Shown here in pieces: positions 35,112-43,475 of a DNA stretch of 46,456 nt (its first letter is position 1; the number at the start of each line of letters is the position of its first letter). The stretch comes from Clostridiales bacterium UBA7001 (GTDB lineage: Bacteria; Bacillota; Clostridia; TANB77; CAG-508), in assembly GCA_002449785.1 (NCBI GenBank), contig DJXP01000043.1:1-46456 (forward strand), written 5' to 3'. The notes below the pieces were generated by a model, which saw only the letters and a list, made by a program, of their open reading frames with translations, was not told the DNA's origin and searched no databases. Position numbers and translations under genes: made by a program.

Positions 35112-35141
35112 AAAAAGCTGATTAATAATTTAATCGGCTTT
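35112..35141 (-). terminator. Terminator after the small acidic protein gene
   Basis: Minus strand AAAGCCGATTA, 6-nt loop, TAATCAGCTTT (35114-35141, one mismatch), followed by T's. Confidence 0.7.
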
Positions 35142-35205
35142 AAATAATACAATAAAAATAAAATTATCGTTTCATCTAATTATGAAAAGATATTCATAAT
35201 TATAA

Positions 35206-35460
35206 TTAATCTTCTCTATCATCTCTATCATGCATTCCATATTTTGCTGGTGGAACTTTTTCTGCACTTACGCCATTTATATAATCCATATTGCCTTTAA
35301 TAACTTTTTTCCCTTTTTTAGGTGTTACAGGAATTGTTCCATCTCCTTTATTCATTAACTTTTCCATTTTCTCTATATCATTAAATAATTTTTTAGCATC
35401 AGGATCCAAATCTGAATTATCAATAAACTCCCTATCATCGTCAACTTCACCATCAGCCAT
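35206..35460 (-). CDS. Small acidic protein, unknown
   Basis: 84 residues, strongly charged. An acidic N-terminus (MADGEVDDDREFIDNSDLD), an amphipathic helix (about 22-38, AKKLFNDIEKMEKLMNKG), a basic turn (PKKGKKVIKG) and an acidic end. No cysteines, membrane segment or recognised domain. The SD is weak (GCGGAT), but a clear terminator follows and the residue composition is protein-like. It lies between rpoD and rplU as its own unit. Function unknown. Confidence 0.6.
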   Translation of the reverse strand: MADGEVDDDREFIDNSDLDPDAKKLFNDIEKMEKLMNKGDGTIPVTPKKGKKVIKGNMDYINGVSAEKVPPAKYGMHDRDDRED

Positions 35461-35581
35461 ATTAGATCCGCATTTTTTTTATTTGATTAATTATATCAAG
35501 TAATACTCCCATTTTTTATATCAAGCTATCTCTAGCCTTTCCTCCTCTAATATTATATAACTTACAAGAACATTATAACAC

Positions 35582-35609
35582 AAAAAAGACTTGAAATCAA
35601 GTCTTTTTT
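35582..35609 (-). terminator. Terminator of the dnaG-rpoD operon
   Basis: A 13-bp perfect stem (AAAAAAGACTTGA / TCAAGTCTTTTTT, 2-nt centre), 20 nt after the rpoD stop. Confidence 0.85.
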
Positions 35610-35629
35610 GCTATATTTACATAATATCT

Positions 35630-37075
35630 TTAATTCATATAATCTTTTAATCTTTTTGATCTAGATGGATGTCTTAGTTTTCTCAATGCTTTTGCTTCAA
35701 TTTGTCTTATTCTTTCACGAGTTACTTGAAACTCTTTTCCAACTTCTTCCAAAGTTCTTGCCTTACCATCTTCTAATCCAAATCTTAATTTTAATACTTT
35801 CGCTTCTCTTGGAGTTAGTGTACTCATAACTTCTTCAAGCTGTTCTTTAAGCAATGTATATGCGGCAGAATCATGTGGTGCAGGGCTTTCATCATCTGGA
35901 ATAAAATCACCTAAATGACTATCATCTTCTTCACCAATTGGTGTTTCTAATGAAACCGGGTCTTGTGCAATTTTTTGAATTTCCATTACTTTTTCAACAG
36001 GAATTTCCATTTCTTCAGCAATTTCTTCTGGAGAAGGTTCTCTTCCTAATTGTTGAAGTAGATGTCTAGAAGTACGAATCAATTTATTTATTGTTTCAAC
36101 CATATGAACAGGTATTCTTATAGTTCTTGCTTGGTCAGCAATTGCTCTTGTTATAGCTTGTCTAATCCACCAAGTTGCATAAGTGCTAAATTTATACCCC
36201 TTTTGATAATCAAATTTTTCTACTGCTTTTATTAATCCCATATTTCCTTCTTGAATTAAATCCAAAAATAGCATTCCTCTACCAACATATTTTTTTGCAA
36301 TACTTACAACTAATCTTAAATTGGATTCAGCTAATTTTTGTTTAGCATCTTCATCACCTTCAAGAACTTTTTTGGCTAAATCTAGTTCTTCGTCAAATGT
36401 AAGAAGTGGAATTCTACCTATTTCTCTTAAATACATTCTTACAGGGTCATCAACACTTACACCTTCTATATTATTTAAGTCTATTTCTTCAATTTTAATT
36501 TCTTCAACTTCATTTAAATCATCAATATCAGGTTCTAAGATTTCTTCATCATCTTTTAAAACATTAACTCCAATTTCTTCAAATGCTTCGAAAACTTTGT
36601 CAATTTGTTCTGAGTTTGCATCACCAAGCTGTGCTGCAAGTTCTCCATAAGTGATTTTTCCCTTTTCCTTAGCACTATTTACTATTTTTTGAATTTTATC
36701 TTTTTCTGGTTCTTTTGCAACTTCTTTTTTTTCTTCTTTTTTACTCTTTTTATTATTTTTTATTTCTACAACACTTTCAGATTCGTTATCATTTTCAGAT
36801 GAATCAGACGTGGTTTTCTTCGTTTTTCTTGGTTCTTTGGCTTTTTTTGTTTCTTCTTTATTTGCTATCTTTTCAACTTCTACTTTTTTTGTAGAGCTTT
36901 TTTTACTTTTTTCCTTTTCTGCTTTTTCTAATTTTTTTTCATTTTTATCATTTACTTCATTTTTTTTCTCTTTTTTAGTTGACTTTTTGCTTTTTTCTTT
37001 ATTTTCAACTTCTTTAATACTTTTTTTGTTTTTTGTAGGTTTTTCTTCTACTACTTCTACTTCTTCTTTTTTCAT
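35630..37075 (-). CDS. rpoD: Primary RNA polymerase sigma factor (sigma-70/SigA)
   Basis: 481 residues from the ATG at 37075, which has a good SD (GGGAGG, 9 nt). The frame is open to a TTG at 37108 inside dnaG, but that start lacks support. A Lys/Glu-rich, disordered N-terminal extension (about 1-125) precedes region 1.1 (KITYGELAAQLGDANSEQIDKVFEAFEE). Then region 1.2 (DPVRMYLREIGRIPLL), region 2 (NLRLVVSIAKKY, STYATWWIRQAITRAI), region 3 and region 4.2 (TLEEVGKEFQVTRERIRQIE). It directs housekeeping transcription. The extension is longer and more repetitive than in Bacillus SigA. Co-transcribed with dnaG. Confidence 0.96.
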   Translation of the reverse strand: MKKEEVEVVEEKPTKNKKSIKEVENKEKSKKSTKKEKKNEVNDKNEKKLEKAEKEKSKKSSTKKVEVEKIANKEETKKAKEPRKTKKTTSDSSENDNESESVVEIKNNKKSKKEEKKEVAKEPEKDKIQKIVNSAKEKGKITYGELAAQLGDANSEQIDKVFEAFEEIGVNVLKDDEEILEPDIDDLNEVEEIKIEEIDLNNIEGVSVDDPVRMYLREIGRIPLLTFDEELDLAKKVLEGDEDAKQKLAESNLRLVVSIAKKYVGRGMLFLDLIQEGNMGLIKAVEKFDYQKGYKFSTYATWWIRQAITRAIADQARTIRIPVHMVETINKLIRTSRHLLQQLGREPSPEEIAEEMEIPVEKVMEIQKIAQDPVSLETPIGEEDDSHLGDFIPDDESPAPHDSAAYTLLKEQLEEVMSTLTPREAKVLKLRFGLEDGKARTLEEVGKEFQVTRERIRQIEAKALRKLRHPSRSKRLKDYMN

Positions 37076-37089
37076 TAAAATATTCCTCC

Positions 37090-38868
37090 CTACTCTTTTT
37101 TTAGCCAATTAATCATAATATTATTTAACTCTTCTTCAAGAGCTTTTCTTTCTGTATCTGTTATAGACTGATCTTCCATTTTTTTTATAATTTCTAATTT
37201 TCTATTTGTAATCTTGTCTTTATTATATATTTTTATAACATCTTCTATACATTTTTTTACAGATTCTATTCCATAATCTGTTACTAAAATTTCACTAACA
37301 TTTGACTGAATTTCTTCATCTTCTATATTTGAAATTAGTTGTAAAACCTTATCACTACTTTCAGCTGTTGATTCTAAAATAATTTGAAAGATTTTCTTAT
37401 TAATTTCTGATTTAAAATCATCTGGCATAATATTTGTAACAATCGGTTCAAAGGCATCTTCAAAGTGATTTATTAGTAAATATAAAATCATTTTTTCTCT
37501 TCTTATTACCGCATCACTAACCAAATTTTCTTTACTTTTTTTTGGTATTGCATTATTTAATAATTTATCACTTCCACTTTTATAAAGATTTTTATTTATT
37601 TCAGCATATATCGCTTCTTTAGAAATATTGTATAAAACTGATATCTTATCTACATATATTTCTCTTTCAATTTTATTCTCAACTCCAGATAAAACTCTTG
37701 AAAGTTCCTTTAAAAATTTTATTTTATCATTGGCATTTTCTAAATTATAGTTTTGTTTTAACATTTTAATCTTGAATTCAACAAGCGAAATTGCATTATC
37801 AACTAATAAGTTAAATCTACCACTACCATATTTTATAACAAATTCGTCAGGGTCTTTTGCACCTTCCATCTGCAATACTCTAGCATCGCATCCTTGTTTA
37901 TCTAATATATTTAAAGCCCTTAAAATTGCTTCCTGACCTGCTGAATCTGAATCATAACTTAGTATTACTTGTTCACTATACTTTCGAAGTAATCTTCCTT
38001 GTTCTTCTGTTAAGGCTGTTCCAAGCGAAGCTACAACATTAGTTATTCCTCGCTGATATAATGAAATTGCATCCATATATCCTTCTACTAATATAATTTT
38101 TTTCGAATTAGATTGTTTGGCTAGATTTAATGCAAATAAATGCTTTTTCTTTGAATAAACTAAATTTTCATTAGAATTAATATATTTTGCTAATTTTTCA
38201 TTATTTTCTAATTTTCTACCACCAAAAGCTATAACTCTTCCACTGGCATCCATAATTGGAAACATAAGTCTTTTTCTGAACCTGTCTATAAAATCTCCCT
38301 TATCTGTTTTATTTACTAGACCAGTTGCTAATATTTCATTATCTTTAAATCCTGCTGCTATTAAGTGTTTATATAATTCATTAAATTCACCAGAATATCC
38401 TATTTTAAAAGCTTTTAAAGTATTATTGTCTAATTTTCTAGTTTTTACATAATTTTGAGCTATTTTAGCAATTGGTTTGTATAACCTCTCGTGGTAAAAC
38501 ATTGCTGATACTGAATTAATTTTATACATTCTATCTTTCAAATATTGATTTTTATTAAATTCTGAATTTTCAGCTATAGGCAACTTTATTCCGGCTCTTT
38601 CAGCTAATAATTCGATTGTTTCTTTAAAAGATATTCTTTCTATTTCACTAACAAATGTAAACACATCTCCACCTTTATTACATCCAAAGCAATGGAAATA
38701 TTGTCTATCTGGTGAAACAGAAAAAGAAGGTGATTTTTCTTTATGAAATGGACATAAGCCAAAAAAATTCCTACCACTTCTTTTTAATGTAACATATTGT
38801 GAAACAACATCTACAATATCATTTGCAGACCTTATTTCTTCTTTTAATTCATCAGTATAACTAACCAT
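37090..38868 (-). CDS. dnaG: DNA primase
   Basis: 592 residues. N-terminal CHC2 zinc ribbon (C39, H42, C60, C63), catalytic RNA-polymerase core with TOPRIM acids (ILVEGYMDAISLYQRG, ILSYDSDSAGQEA), and a helical C-terminal helicase-interaction domain (about 430-592). It makes RNA primers for lagging-strand replication with DnaB. Classic macromolecular-synthesis order dnaG-rpoD; rpsU is not adjacent here. Promoter at 38884-38911. Confidence 0.96.
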   Translation of the reverse strand: MVSYTDELKEEIRSANDIVDVVSQYVTLKRSGRNFFGLCPFHKEKSPSFSVSPDRQYFHCFGCNKGGDVFTFVSEIERISFKETIELLAERAGIKLPIAENSEFNKNQYLKDRMYKINSVSAMFYHERLYKPIAKIAQNYVKTRKLDNNTLKAFKIGYSGEFNELYKHLIAAGFKDNEILATGLVNKTDKGDFIDRFRKRLMFPIMDASGRVIAFGGRKLENNEKLAKYINSNENLVYSKKKHLFALNLAKQSNSKKIILVEGYMDAISLYQRGITNVVASLGTALTEEQGRLLRKYSEQVILSYDSDSAGQEAILRALNILDKQGCDARVLQMEGAKDPDEFVIKYGSGRFNLLVDNAISLVEFKIKMLKQNYNLENANDKIKFLKELSRVLSGVENKIEREIYVDKISVLYNISKEAIYAEINKNLYKSGSDKLLNNAIPKKSKENLVSDAVIRREKMILYLLINHFEDAFEPIVTNIMPDDFKSEINKKIFQIILESTAESSDKVLQLISNIEDEEIQSNVSEILVTDYGIESVKKCIEDVIKIYNKDKITNRKLEIIKKMEDQSITDTERKALEEELNNIMINWLKKE

Positions 38869-38883
38869 TAAAAAAACCTTTCT

Positions 38884-38911
38884 TTTATATTATTCGACAC
38901 ACAGTTTTCAA
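38884..38911 (-). promoter_or_regulatory. Sigma-A promoter of dnaG-rpoD
   Basis: Minus strand TTGAAA (38906-38911), 16 nt, TATAAA (38884-38889). The predicted transcript start is only a few nucleotides before the SD. Confidence 0.55.
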
Positions 38912-38965
38912 ATCCTTCATTTTTATGTAAATCATTTTATAAAATATCTTTTTTTCCCTATAAAA

Positions 38966-38998
38966 TAAAAAAAGACTATATACCTATATAATCTTTTT
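38966..38998 (-). terminator. Terminator after the carD-like gene
   Basis: AAAAAGA(C)TATATA pairs with TATATAATCTTTTT around a short loop, with T's following on the minus strand, 12 nt after the stop. Confidence 0.65.
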
Positions 38999-39010
38999 TA
39001 TTATTAATTA

Positions 39011-39619
39011 TTAATAATCATTATTATTAGCAGTATTATTATTTGTTGGAATAAATTTTTTTACAACTTTACTATTTGCAACATCATCTGGTATTCCAAC
39101 TACTTTTGGTAATTCTTCGCTTGCTGCAATATGTAATTCATATGAAGCATTAATTTTATTTTCTACTAATTCTTCTATTTCTTTTTGTTCTTTTTCTTCT
39201 GAAAGAACAAGTTCGCTAACTAAAATTTGTTTTGCATTATTAAGCATTTTTTTCTCAGTTGTAGATAAACCTTTTTCTTTTTGTTTGAAACTTAAGTTTC
39301 TAACTATATCTGCTACTTCGAAAGCATCTCCTGTTTTTAGTTTTTCCACATTGTCTCTATATCTTTTGTTCCACTTCATAGACATTTCTGTACTGTCTTG
39401 TTCTAAAACGCTAATTACTTTTCCGGCTGTCTCCTTATCAATTATTCTACGTACCCCTATATCTTCAGCCTTAGCAGTAGGCACAAACACCTTTACCTCA
39501 CCAGGCATTTCTATAGTATAATATGAATATGTTTCATTTTCTATTGTTCTATTTGTAATTTCTTTGATACTTCCAGCACCATGCATTGGATAAACAACTT
39601 TATCTCCTACTTTAAACAT
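39011..39619 (-). CDS. CarD family transcriptional regulator
   Basis: 202 residues. The N-terminal RNA-polymerase-interacting domain (MFKVGDKVVYPMHGAGSIKEI ... YYTIEMPGEVKVFVPTAKAEDIGVR, 1-60) is typical of CarD/CdnL/TRCF-RID proteins, followed by the helical DNA-binding domain (about 75-150: YRDNVEKLKTGDAFEVADIVRNL). Such proteins bind the RNA polymerase beta lobe and stabilise open complexes, often at rRNA promoters. An extra C-terminal tail (about 165-202) ends in an Asn-rich stretch. It has its own consensus promoter and terminator. Confidence 0.93.
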   Translation of the reverse strand: MFKVGDKVVYPMHGAGSIKEITNRTIENETYSYYTIEMPGEVKVFVPTAKAEDIGVRRIIDKETAGKVISVLEQDSTEMSMKWNKRYRDNVEKLKTGDAFEVADIVRNLSFKQKEKGLSTTEKKMLNNAKQILVSELVLSEEKEQKEIEELVENKINASYELHIAASEELPKVVGIPDDVANSKVVKKFIPTNNNTANNNDY

Positions 39620-39661
39620 TTATCGCCACTCCTTCCAAGTAATTTAAATTACTACATTACA

Positions 39662-39690
39662 ATTATACTACAAAATTTACCAAAAGTCAA
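39662..39690 (-). promoter_or_regulatory. Sigma-A promoter of the carD-like gene
   Basis: Minus strand TTGACT (39685-39690), 17 nt, TATAAT (39662-39667). Confidence 0.8.
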
Positions 39691-39778
39691 AGATAAATTT
39701 AACCTTTTTGTAAAGTAAATGTAATAAATCATTAACTTTATATAGAGTTAACATACTTTATACAAATGCATTCTAATA

Positions 39779-40234
39779 CTAATTGTTTGTAGAACCAAAT
39801 CCACCTTTTCTTTCTCCCGTCGCATTATCTCCATCTGTAATTAAATATTTCATAAATACAACCTGTCCTATTACATCTCCTTTTTTTACTTCAATATCAT
39901 GATCAGAACAATTAAAATAAGCGAAATAGAAATGTCCATCATTACTTGGATTTTCATAATAATCTGAGTCGATTAATCCCACACTATTTGCCATTAAAAA
40001 TCCTTTTTTAGGTCCACTACTTCTATTTAATAATAGATAGCACTCATCATCCATACAGTAAGCTTTAAGTCCTGTAGGAATTAATGTTGGTTTTATTCCT
40101 GGTTTATACATTGGAATTACAATATCTTCTGCTGCCTCAACATCATAACCTGCTGAATGTTTAGTTTTTCTTACTGGTAAATTAATTCCTTTATTCTCAT
40201 ATCCTTTTGCAATTTCAAATCCACGATTTCTCAT
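39779..40234 (-). CDS. dut: dUTP diphosphatase (trimeric dUTPase)
   Basis: 151 residues with all five dUTPase motifs in order: KHSAGYDVEAAEDI (1), NRSSGPKKG (2), NSVGLIDSDYY (3, catalytic D89), GDVIGQVVF (4) and ERKGGFGSTN (5, the P-loop-like arm). It hydrolyses dUTP to dUMP and PPi, keeping uracil out of DNA and feeding dTMP synthesis. Motif 3 is followed by YENPSNDG instead of the common YRGE, as in several clostridial and phage-type members. SD TAGGAGGAA; own promoter. Confidence 0.93.
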   Translation of the reverse strand: MRNRGFEIAKGYENKGINLPVRKTKHSAGYDVEAAEDIVIPMYKPGIKPTLIPTGLKAYCMDDECYLLLNRSSGPKKGFLMANSVGLIDSDYYENPSNDGHFYFAYFNCSDHDIEVKKGDVIGQVVFMKYLITDGDNATGERKGGFGSTNN

Positions 40235-40266
40235 TTTTACTTCCTCCTAGAATATTTATTAATCGT

Positions 40267-40295
40267 ATTATATATGTTTTTAAAATTTTAATCAA
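40267..40295 (-). promoter_or_regulatory. Sigma-A promoter of dut
   Basis: Minus strand TTGATT (40290-40295), 17 nt, TATAAT (40267-40272). Confidence 0.7.
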
Positions 40296-40309
40296 GTAAA
40301 TAAAAAAAA

Positions 40310-40344
40310 ACATACTAAATCAATAAAACTATTGTTTAGTATGT
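40310..40344 (-). terminator. Terminator of the rpsF-ssb-rpsR operon
   Basis: ACATACTAAA / TTTAGTATGT (40310-40319 / 40335-40344) with an inner CAATA/TATTG pairing, followed by a long T-tract on the minus strand. Confidence 0.85.
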
Positions 40345-40364
40345 ATCTTACTTATAAAATTCAA

Positions 40365-40646
40365 TTAGTCTTGTGTATATGGTATAATAGCAATATGTCT
40401 TGCTCTTTTTACAGCTGTTGTAATCTCTCTTTGATGCTTAGCACAAGCACCTGTTGCTCTTCTTGGTAATATTTTACCTTTTTCATTAATAAATTTCTTT
40501 AATTGATCAGCATTTTTATAATCTAATACAAAGTTTTTATCATTACATAATGCACAAACTTTTTTTCTTATTTTTCTAAACTTTGGATTAAAATCATCAT
40601 CTTGATTGTTTCTATTGTTTCTTTTATTTTGTTTTTTATCAGCCAT
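40365..40646 (-). CDS. rpsR: 30S ribosomal protein S18 (zinc-binding form)
   Basis: 93 residues. A basic, Asn-rich N-terminal tail is followed by the S18 core (KVCALCNDKNFVLDYKNADQLKKFI ... GKILPRRATGACAKHQREITTAVKRARHIAIIPY). C31, C34, C68 and H71 form the zinc site of the C-plus type. S18 binds S6 in the 30S platform. Third gene of the standard rpsF-ssb-rpsR operon, 37 nt after ssb. Confidence 0.97.
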   Translation of the reverse strand: MADKKQNKRNNRNNQDDDFNPKFRKIRKKVCALCNDKNFVLDYKNADQLKKFINEKGKILPRRATGACAKHQREITTAVKRARHIAIIPYTQD

Positions 40647-40683
40647 TTAAAATCCTCCAATCCTCTAACTATATATATTTAAA

Positions 40684-41103
40684 TTAGAATGGTAAATCAT
40701 CATCAGAAGAATCTACTTGAAACTCAGTATTTTGTGTAACTGTTTCACCAAATGTATTTTCAAAATCAGATGCTCCTCCATCTCTTTTACTATCAGCAAA
40801 ATATGCTTCTTCTGCAACAACTTCTGTAACATAATGTTTTTGTCCATTATCATCATCCCAAGTTCTTGTTTGTAGTCTTCCAATAACTCCAACTTGTTGA
40901 CCTTTTTTAAAATATTTGCTACAGAATTCTCCTGTTTTACTCCAAGCTACAATATTAATAAAATCTGCTTGTCTTTCTTCACCTTGTCTAGCAAATCTTC
41001 TATTAACTGCTAAACTAAATGAAGCAACTAATGTGTTATTTGTTTGAGTATATCTTACTTCTGGGTCTCTTGTTAATCTTCCCATTAAAACTACTTTATT
41101 CAT
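40684..41103 (-). CDS. ssb: Single-stranded DNA-binding protein
   Basis: 139 residues from the ATG at 41103; the frame opens six codons earlier with a TTG, but SD AAAGGTGG supports the ATG. OB-fold with MNKVVLMGRLTRDPEVRYT and FINIVAWSKTGEFCSKYFKKGQQVGVIGRLQTR, a short linker and the acidic DDDLPF tip that recruits replication and repair partners. It coats single-stranded DNA in replication and repair. Between rpsF and rpsR as in most bacteria. Confidence 0.97.
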   Translation of the reverse strand: MNKVVLMGRLTRDPEVRYTQTNNTLVASFSLAVNRRFARQGEERQADFINIVAWSKTGEFCSKYFKKGQQVGVIGRLQTRTWDDDNGQKHYVTEVVAEEAYFADSKRDGGASDFENTFGETVTQNTEFQVDSSDDDLPF

Positions 41104-41122
41104 ATAGTTTCCACCTTTCAAA

Positions 41123-41407
41123 TTATTCTTCTTTTCTTACAACGATAAATTTAATAACTTCGTCTGTAATTCTGTATACTCTTTCAAGCTCTTTTATTAA
41201 ACTTGGAGCAGCTTCAAAGTTAATTAATACATAAATTCCTTCTGAATTCTTCATTATTTCATAAGCTAATTTTTTCTTACCTAACTCTTCTACTGACTCA
41301 ACTTTTCCATCATTATTAATTATGTTTGAAAATTTTTCAATAAGTTCTTTGACTCCTGCATCTTCAACATTTGGATTAATAATGAATACTGTTTCGTATT
41401 TATTCAT
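41123..41407 (-). CDS. rpsF: 30S ribosomal protein S6
   Basis: 94 residues, ordinary S6: MNKYETVFIINPNVEDAGVKEL at the start, AYEIMKNSEGIYVLINFEA in the centre, and VYRITDEVIKFIVVRKEE at the end. First gene of the rpsF-ssb-rpsR operon; SD AAAGGAGGTG. Its promoter (41486-41514) lies inside the 3' end of the upstream spoIVFB-like gene. Confidence 0.97.
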   Translation of the reverse strand: MNKYETVFIINPNVEDAGVKELIEKFSNIINNDGKVESVEELGKKKLAYEIMKNSEGIYVLINFEAAPSLIKELERVYRITDEVIKFIVVRKEE

Positions 41408-41456
41408 TATTCTTCACCTCCTTTTGGATATTAAACCCATATTATTATGAGTAAGG

Positions 41457-41475
41457 AAGTAGTCTTATACTACTT
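41457..41475 (-). promoter_or_regulatory. Hairpin in the rpsF leader
   Basis: AAGTAGT, 5-nt loop, ACTACTT (41457-41463 / 41469-41475) just downstream of the rpsF promoter. It could be part of an S6:S18-type leader; the diagnostic bulge sequence was not clearly seen. Confidence 0.3.
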
Positions 41476-42093
41476 TTACCAAAGTATTTTACCACAATTT
41501 TTCTTTTTTGACAATAGTTTTATCAAATTATATTTTTTTTCTTCTTGCAAATACAAGTACCACAAGTATAATATTAAGAGTAATATATATACATTTTTTA
41601 TTAAAATAATAAATATACTATATAAATATGTAAAAATACATAAAAATATCTTACTTACTAAAAGTGTATATTCTATCGAGCGATTATTTCCTATAAATTT
41701 ATTTAGAATTTCTTTTAATATTTTACCACCATCTAATGGTAAAATTGGCAATACATTAAAACATAATATAGCTAAATTTGTATATATAATCAAATCGTTA
41801 AATTTTAAAAAAAAACTAATTAAAGCTATAATAAAATTGGTAAATGGGCCAATACTAAAAAAAAATATTCTACCCCAAAAATCTATTTTTTCATACGAAT
41901 ATAATTCTAATGATACACCAAATGGATTTACACTTATTTTTTTCGGAACAGCACCTATTAAAATAGCGACAGTTAAATGTGACATTTCATGTATAATAAT
42001 AAAAATCAAAAAAATAATATATGTATCTATATTATTTAGTAAAACAAATAATAAAAAAACAAATATTATTTTTAAGTTTATTTCAATTTTCAT
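41476..42093 (-). CDS. spoIVFB: Site-2 protease, SpoIVFB-like (M50)
   Basis: 205 residues, polytopic. Zinc motif H35-E36-M-S-H39 (IIHEMSHL) in an early TM helix and the second metal motif NVLPILPLDGG (N113, P116, D121) further on, with the conserved IGPFTNF (81-87) between. No PDZ or CBS domain, like SpoIVFB. In Bacillus SpoIVFB cleaves pro-sigma-K in the mother cell; the same role is likely, given the adjacent SpoIVFA-like M23 gene 14 nt upstream. sigK itself is not in the window. Confidence 0.88.
   Translation of the reverse strand: MKIEINLKIIFVFLLFVLLNNIDTYIIFLIFIIIHEMSHLTVAILIGAVPKKISVNPFGVSLELYSYEKIDFWGRIFFFSIGPFTNFIIALISFFLKFNDLIIYTNLAILCFNVLPILPLDGGKILKEILNKFIGNNRSIEYTLLVSKIFLCIFTYLYSIFIILIKNVYILLLILYLWYLYLQEEKKYNLIKLLSKKKNCGKILW
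41486..41514 (-). promoter_or_regulatory. Sigma-A promoter of rpsF, inside the 3' end of spoIVFB
   Basis: Minus strand TTGTCA (41509-41514), 17 nt, TAAAAT (41486-41491). The whole element lies within the last codons of the M50 protease gene. Confidence 0.6.
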
Positions 42094-42107
42094 ATTATTA
42101 TTTTCCT

Positions 42108-42968
42108 TTATATGTTAAGTATTCTCTCAGGATTAATAAACCTATCATCTATTCTAATTTCAAAATGTAAATGTGGCCCTGTACTATTTCCTGTACTTCC
42201 AACTGTACCAATAGTTTGTCCTTGAGATACAATTTGACCTTTAGTTACAAGTATTTTATCAAGGTGTGCATATAAAGTAGTTACATTATTACACCTAATT
42301 TTAATATGATTTCCATAATCTCCAACAGAAGATACATCATCTACTATCCCTTGCATAGATGCAAATACTAAGCTTCCTGCATCAGTTGCAATATCAAGTC
42401 CTGTATGAAACCCATCAATATTTTTGTTTTCTGAATTTCTTATCCCAAACCTTGAAGTAATAACACCTTTTATAGGATTAATAAAGCTATAAGCATTATT
42501 TAAATTTTGTATATCTAAATCATTTTCACTTAATTTACTAGTACTCGTAGTATTTTCTGATTCATTATTTGCATTATTGTCAATAGTAACATTTTCTTCA
42601 CCTTCAGAATCATTTTCTACAATTTTATATGAATCATCTTTTAACTCCACATTTTCCTCATTGTTTTTAATTTCAATTTTTTCATTACTTCTTATTGCAT
42701 TCCTAATATAATTAGTTATATTTGAACTAATATTAATATTATATTCATTAATTTGATTTAAAAACTGTTCCTTAAAAATATTATCTCTATTTTGAATTGC
42801 AAATATTATTACAGCAATATTAAACATTATAATTAAATGTAAAAAAAATCTATCTTTAATATTTGTTTTATTTTTATGCTTATCATTATAAGCATCTATA
42901 TTATTTCTTCTATAATAAATTTGTTCAGCTTTTCTAATTTTTTCATCATCATTTAAAATTTTTTCCAA
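42108..42968 (-). CDS. SpoIVFA-like membrane-anchored M23 (LytM) peptidase
   Basis: 286 residues. Cytoplasmic N-terminus (1-40), one TM (41-58), a long acidic/Asn-rich linker (about 60-165), then an M23 domain (about 170-286). Metal ligands are complete: H188 and D192 (HTGLD), H235 (YAHLD), H266 and H268 (GPHLHFE), so unlike Bacillus SpoIVFA it may be an active endopeptidase. Being just upstream of the SpoIVFB-like gene (14 nt), it is the positional counterpart of SpoIVFA, which holds SpoIVFB inactive. A SpoIIQ-like role is an alternative. The start codon is TTG at 42968 with SD AGAGAGGTG. Confidence 0.85.
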   Translation of the reverse strand: MEKILNDDEKIRKAEQIYYRRNNIDAYNDKHKNKTNIKDRFFLHLIIMFNIAVIIFAIQNRDNIFKEQFLNQINEYNINISSNITNYIRNAIRSNEKIEIKNNEENVELKDDSYKIVENDSEGEENVTIDNNANNESENTTSTSKLSENDLDIQNLNNAYSFINPIKGVITSRFGIRNSENKNIDGFHTGLDIATDAGSLVFASMQGIVDDVSSVGDYGNHIKIRCNNVTTLYAHLDKILVTKGQIVSQGQTIGTVGSTGNSTGPHLHFEIRIDDRFINPERILNI

Positions 42969-43046
42969 AAAAATACACCTCTCTTATATGATAAAAATAT
43001 ATTCATATAATAAAGGTTTATTACAAAAATATTAATTTTGTTTGTA

Positions 43047-43343
43047 TCAACTTACTATAAAAGAATAACAAAGTAATATTATTAAAATTATATTTATTGT
43101 TTTAATTAATTTATATTTCTTTTTTATTTTTAATTCTTCATATTTAAATTTAGTTTCTTTAATTTGTTCATTTATTATCATTTCTGCTTCTTTAATTATA
43201 CTTGATTCCGTTTGCATTATTTTTTCTTTAGTATTTGTTGGTTCAATTTTATAATTATCTTTAAGAACTATAAAAGCTTCTTGAATAATATTTGATTCAA
43301 TATTTTTAAGAAAAATAATATTGTTAACCTTCTCTAATTGCAT
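43047..43343 (-). CDS. Small C-terminally anchored coiled-coil protein, unknown
   Basis: 98 residues from the ATG at 43343, which has a strong SD (AAAGGAGAG); the frame extends 19 codons further upstream without support. The sequence is helical and Lys/Glu-rich (about 25-78) and ends in a single hydrophobic segment (about 79-98), a tail-anchored layout. No family recognised. It lies 78 nt before the M23/M50 pair on the same strand and could be co-expressed with them. Confidence 0.65.
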   Translation of the reverse strand: MQLEKVNNIIFLKNIESNIIQEAFIVLKDNYKIEPTNTKEKIMQTESSIIKEAEMIINEQIKETKFKYEELKIKKKYKLIKTINIILIILLCYSFIVS

Positions 43344-43475
43344 ATTCTCTCCTTTTATTAGTATTATTTCCCAAAATTTGTAAATATATTCAAAATTCAT
43401 TCATAATCTATAATAATAAGAATACAATTACTTAACAGGCATTTTATAATTAACCAAATACTGAAAGGAGTCTTT

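Noticed and set aside
37076..37108. Upstream TTG start for rpoD overlapping dnaG
   Set aside because: No SD before the TTG, whereas the ATG at 37075 has GGGAGG at ideal spacing.
41447..42118. Plus-strand open frame opposite spoIVFB (223 codons)
   Set aside because: Antisense shadow of a gene with clear M50 motifs; Lys/Asn/Ile-rich without domain features and no SD.
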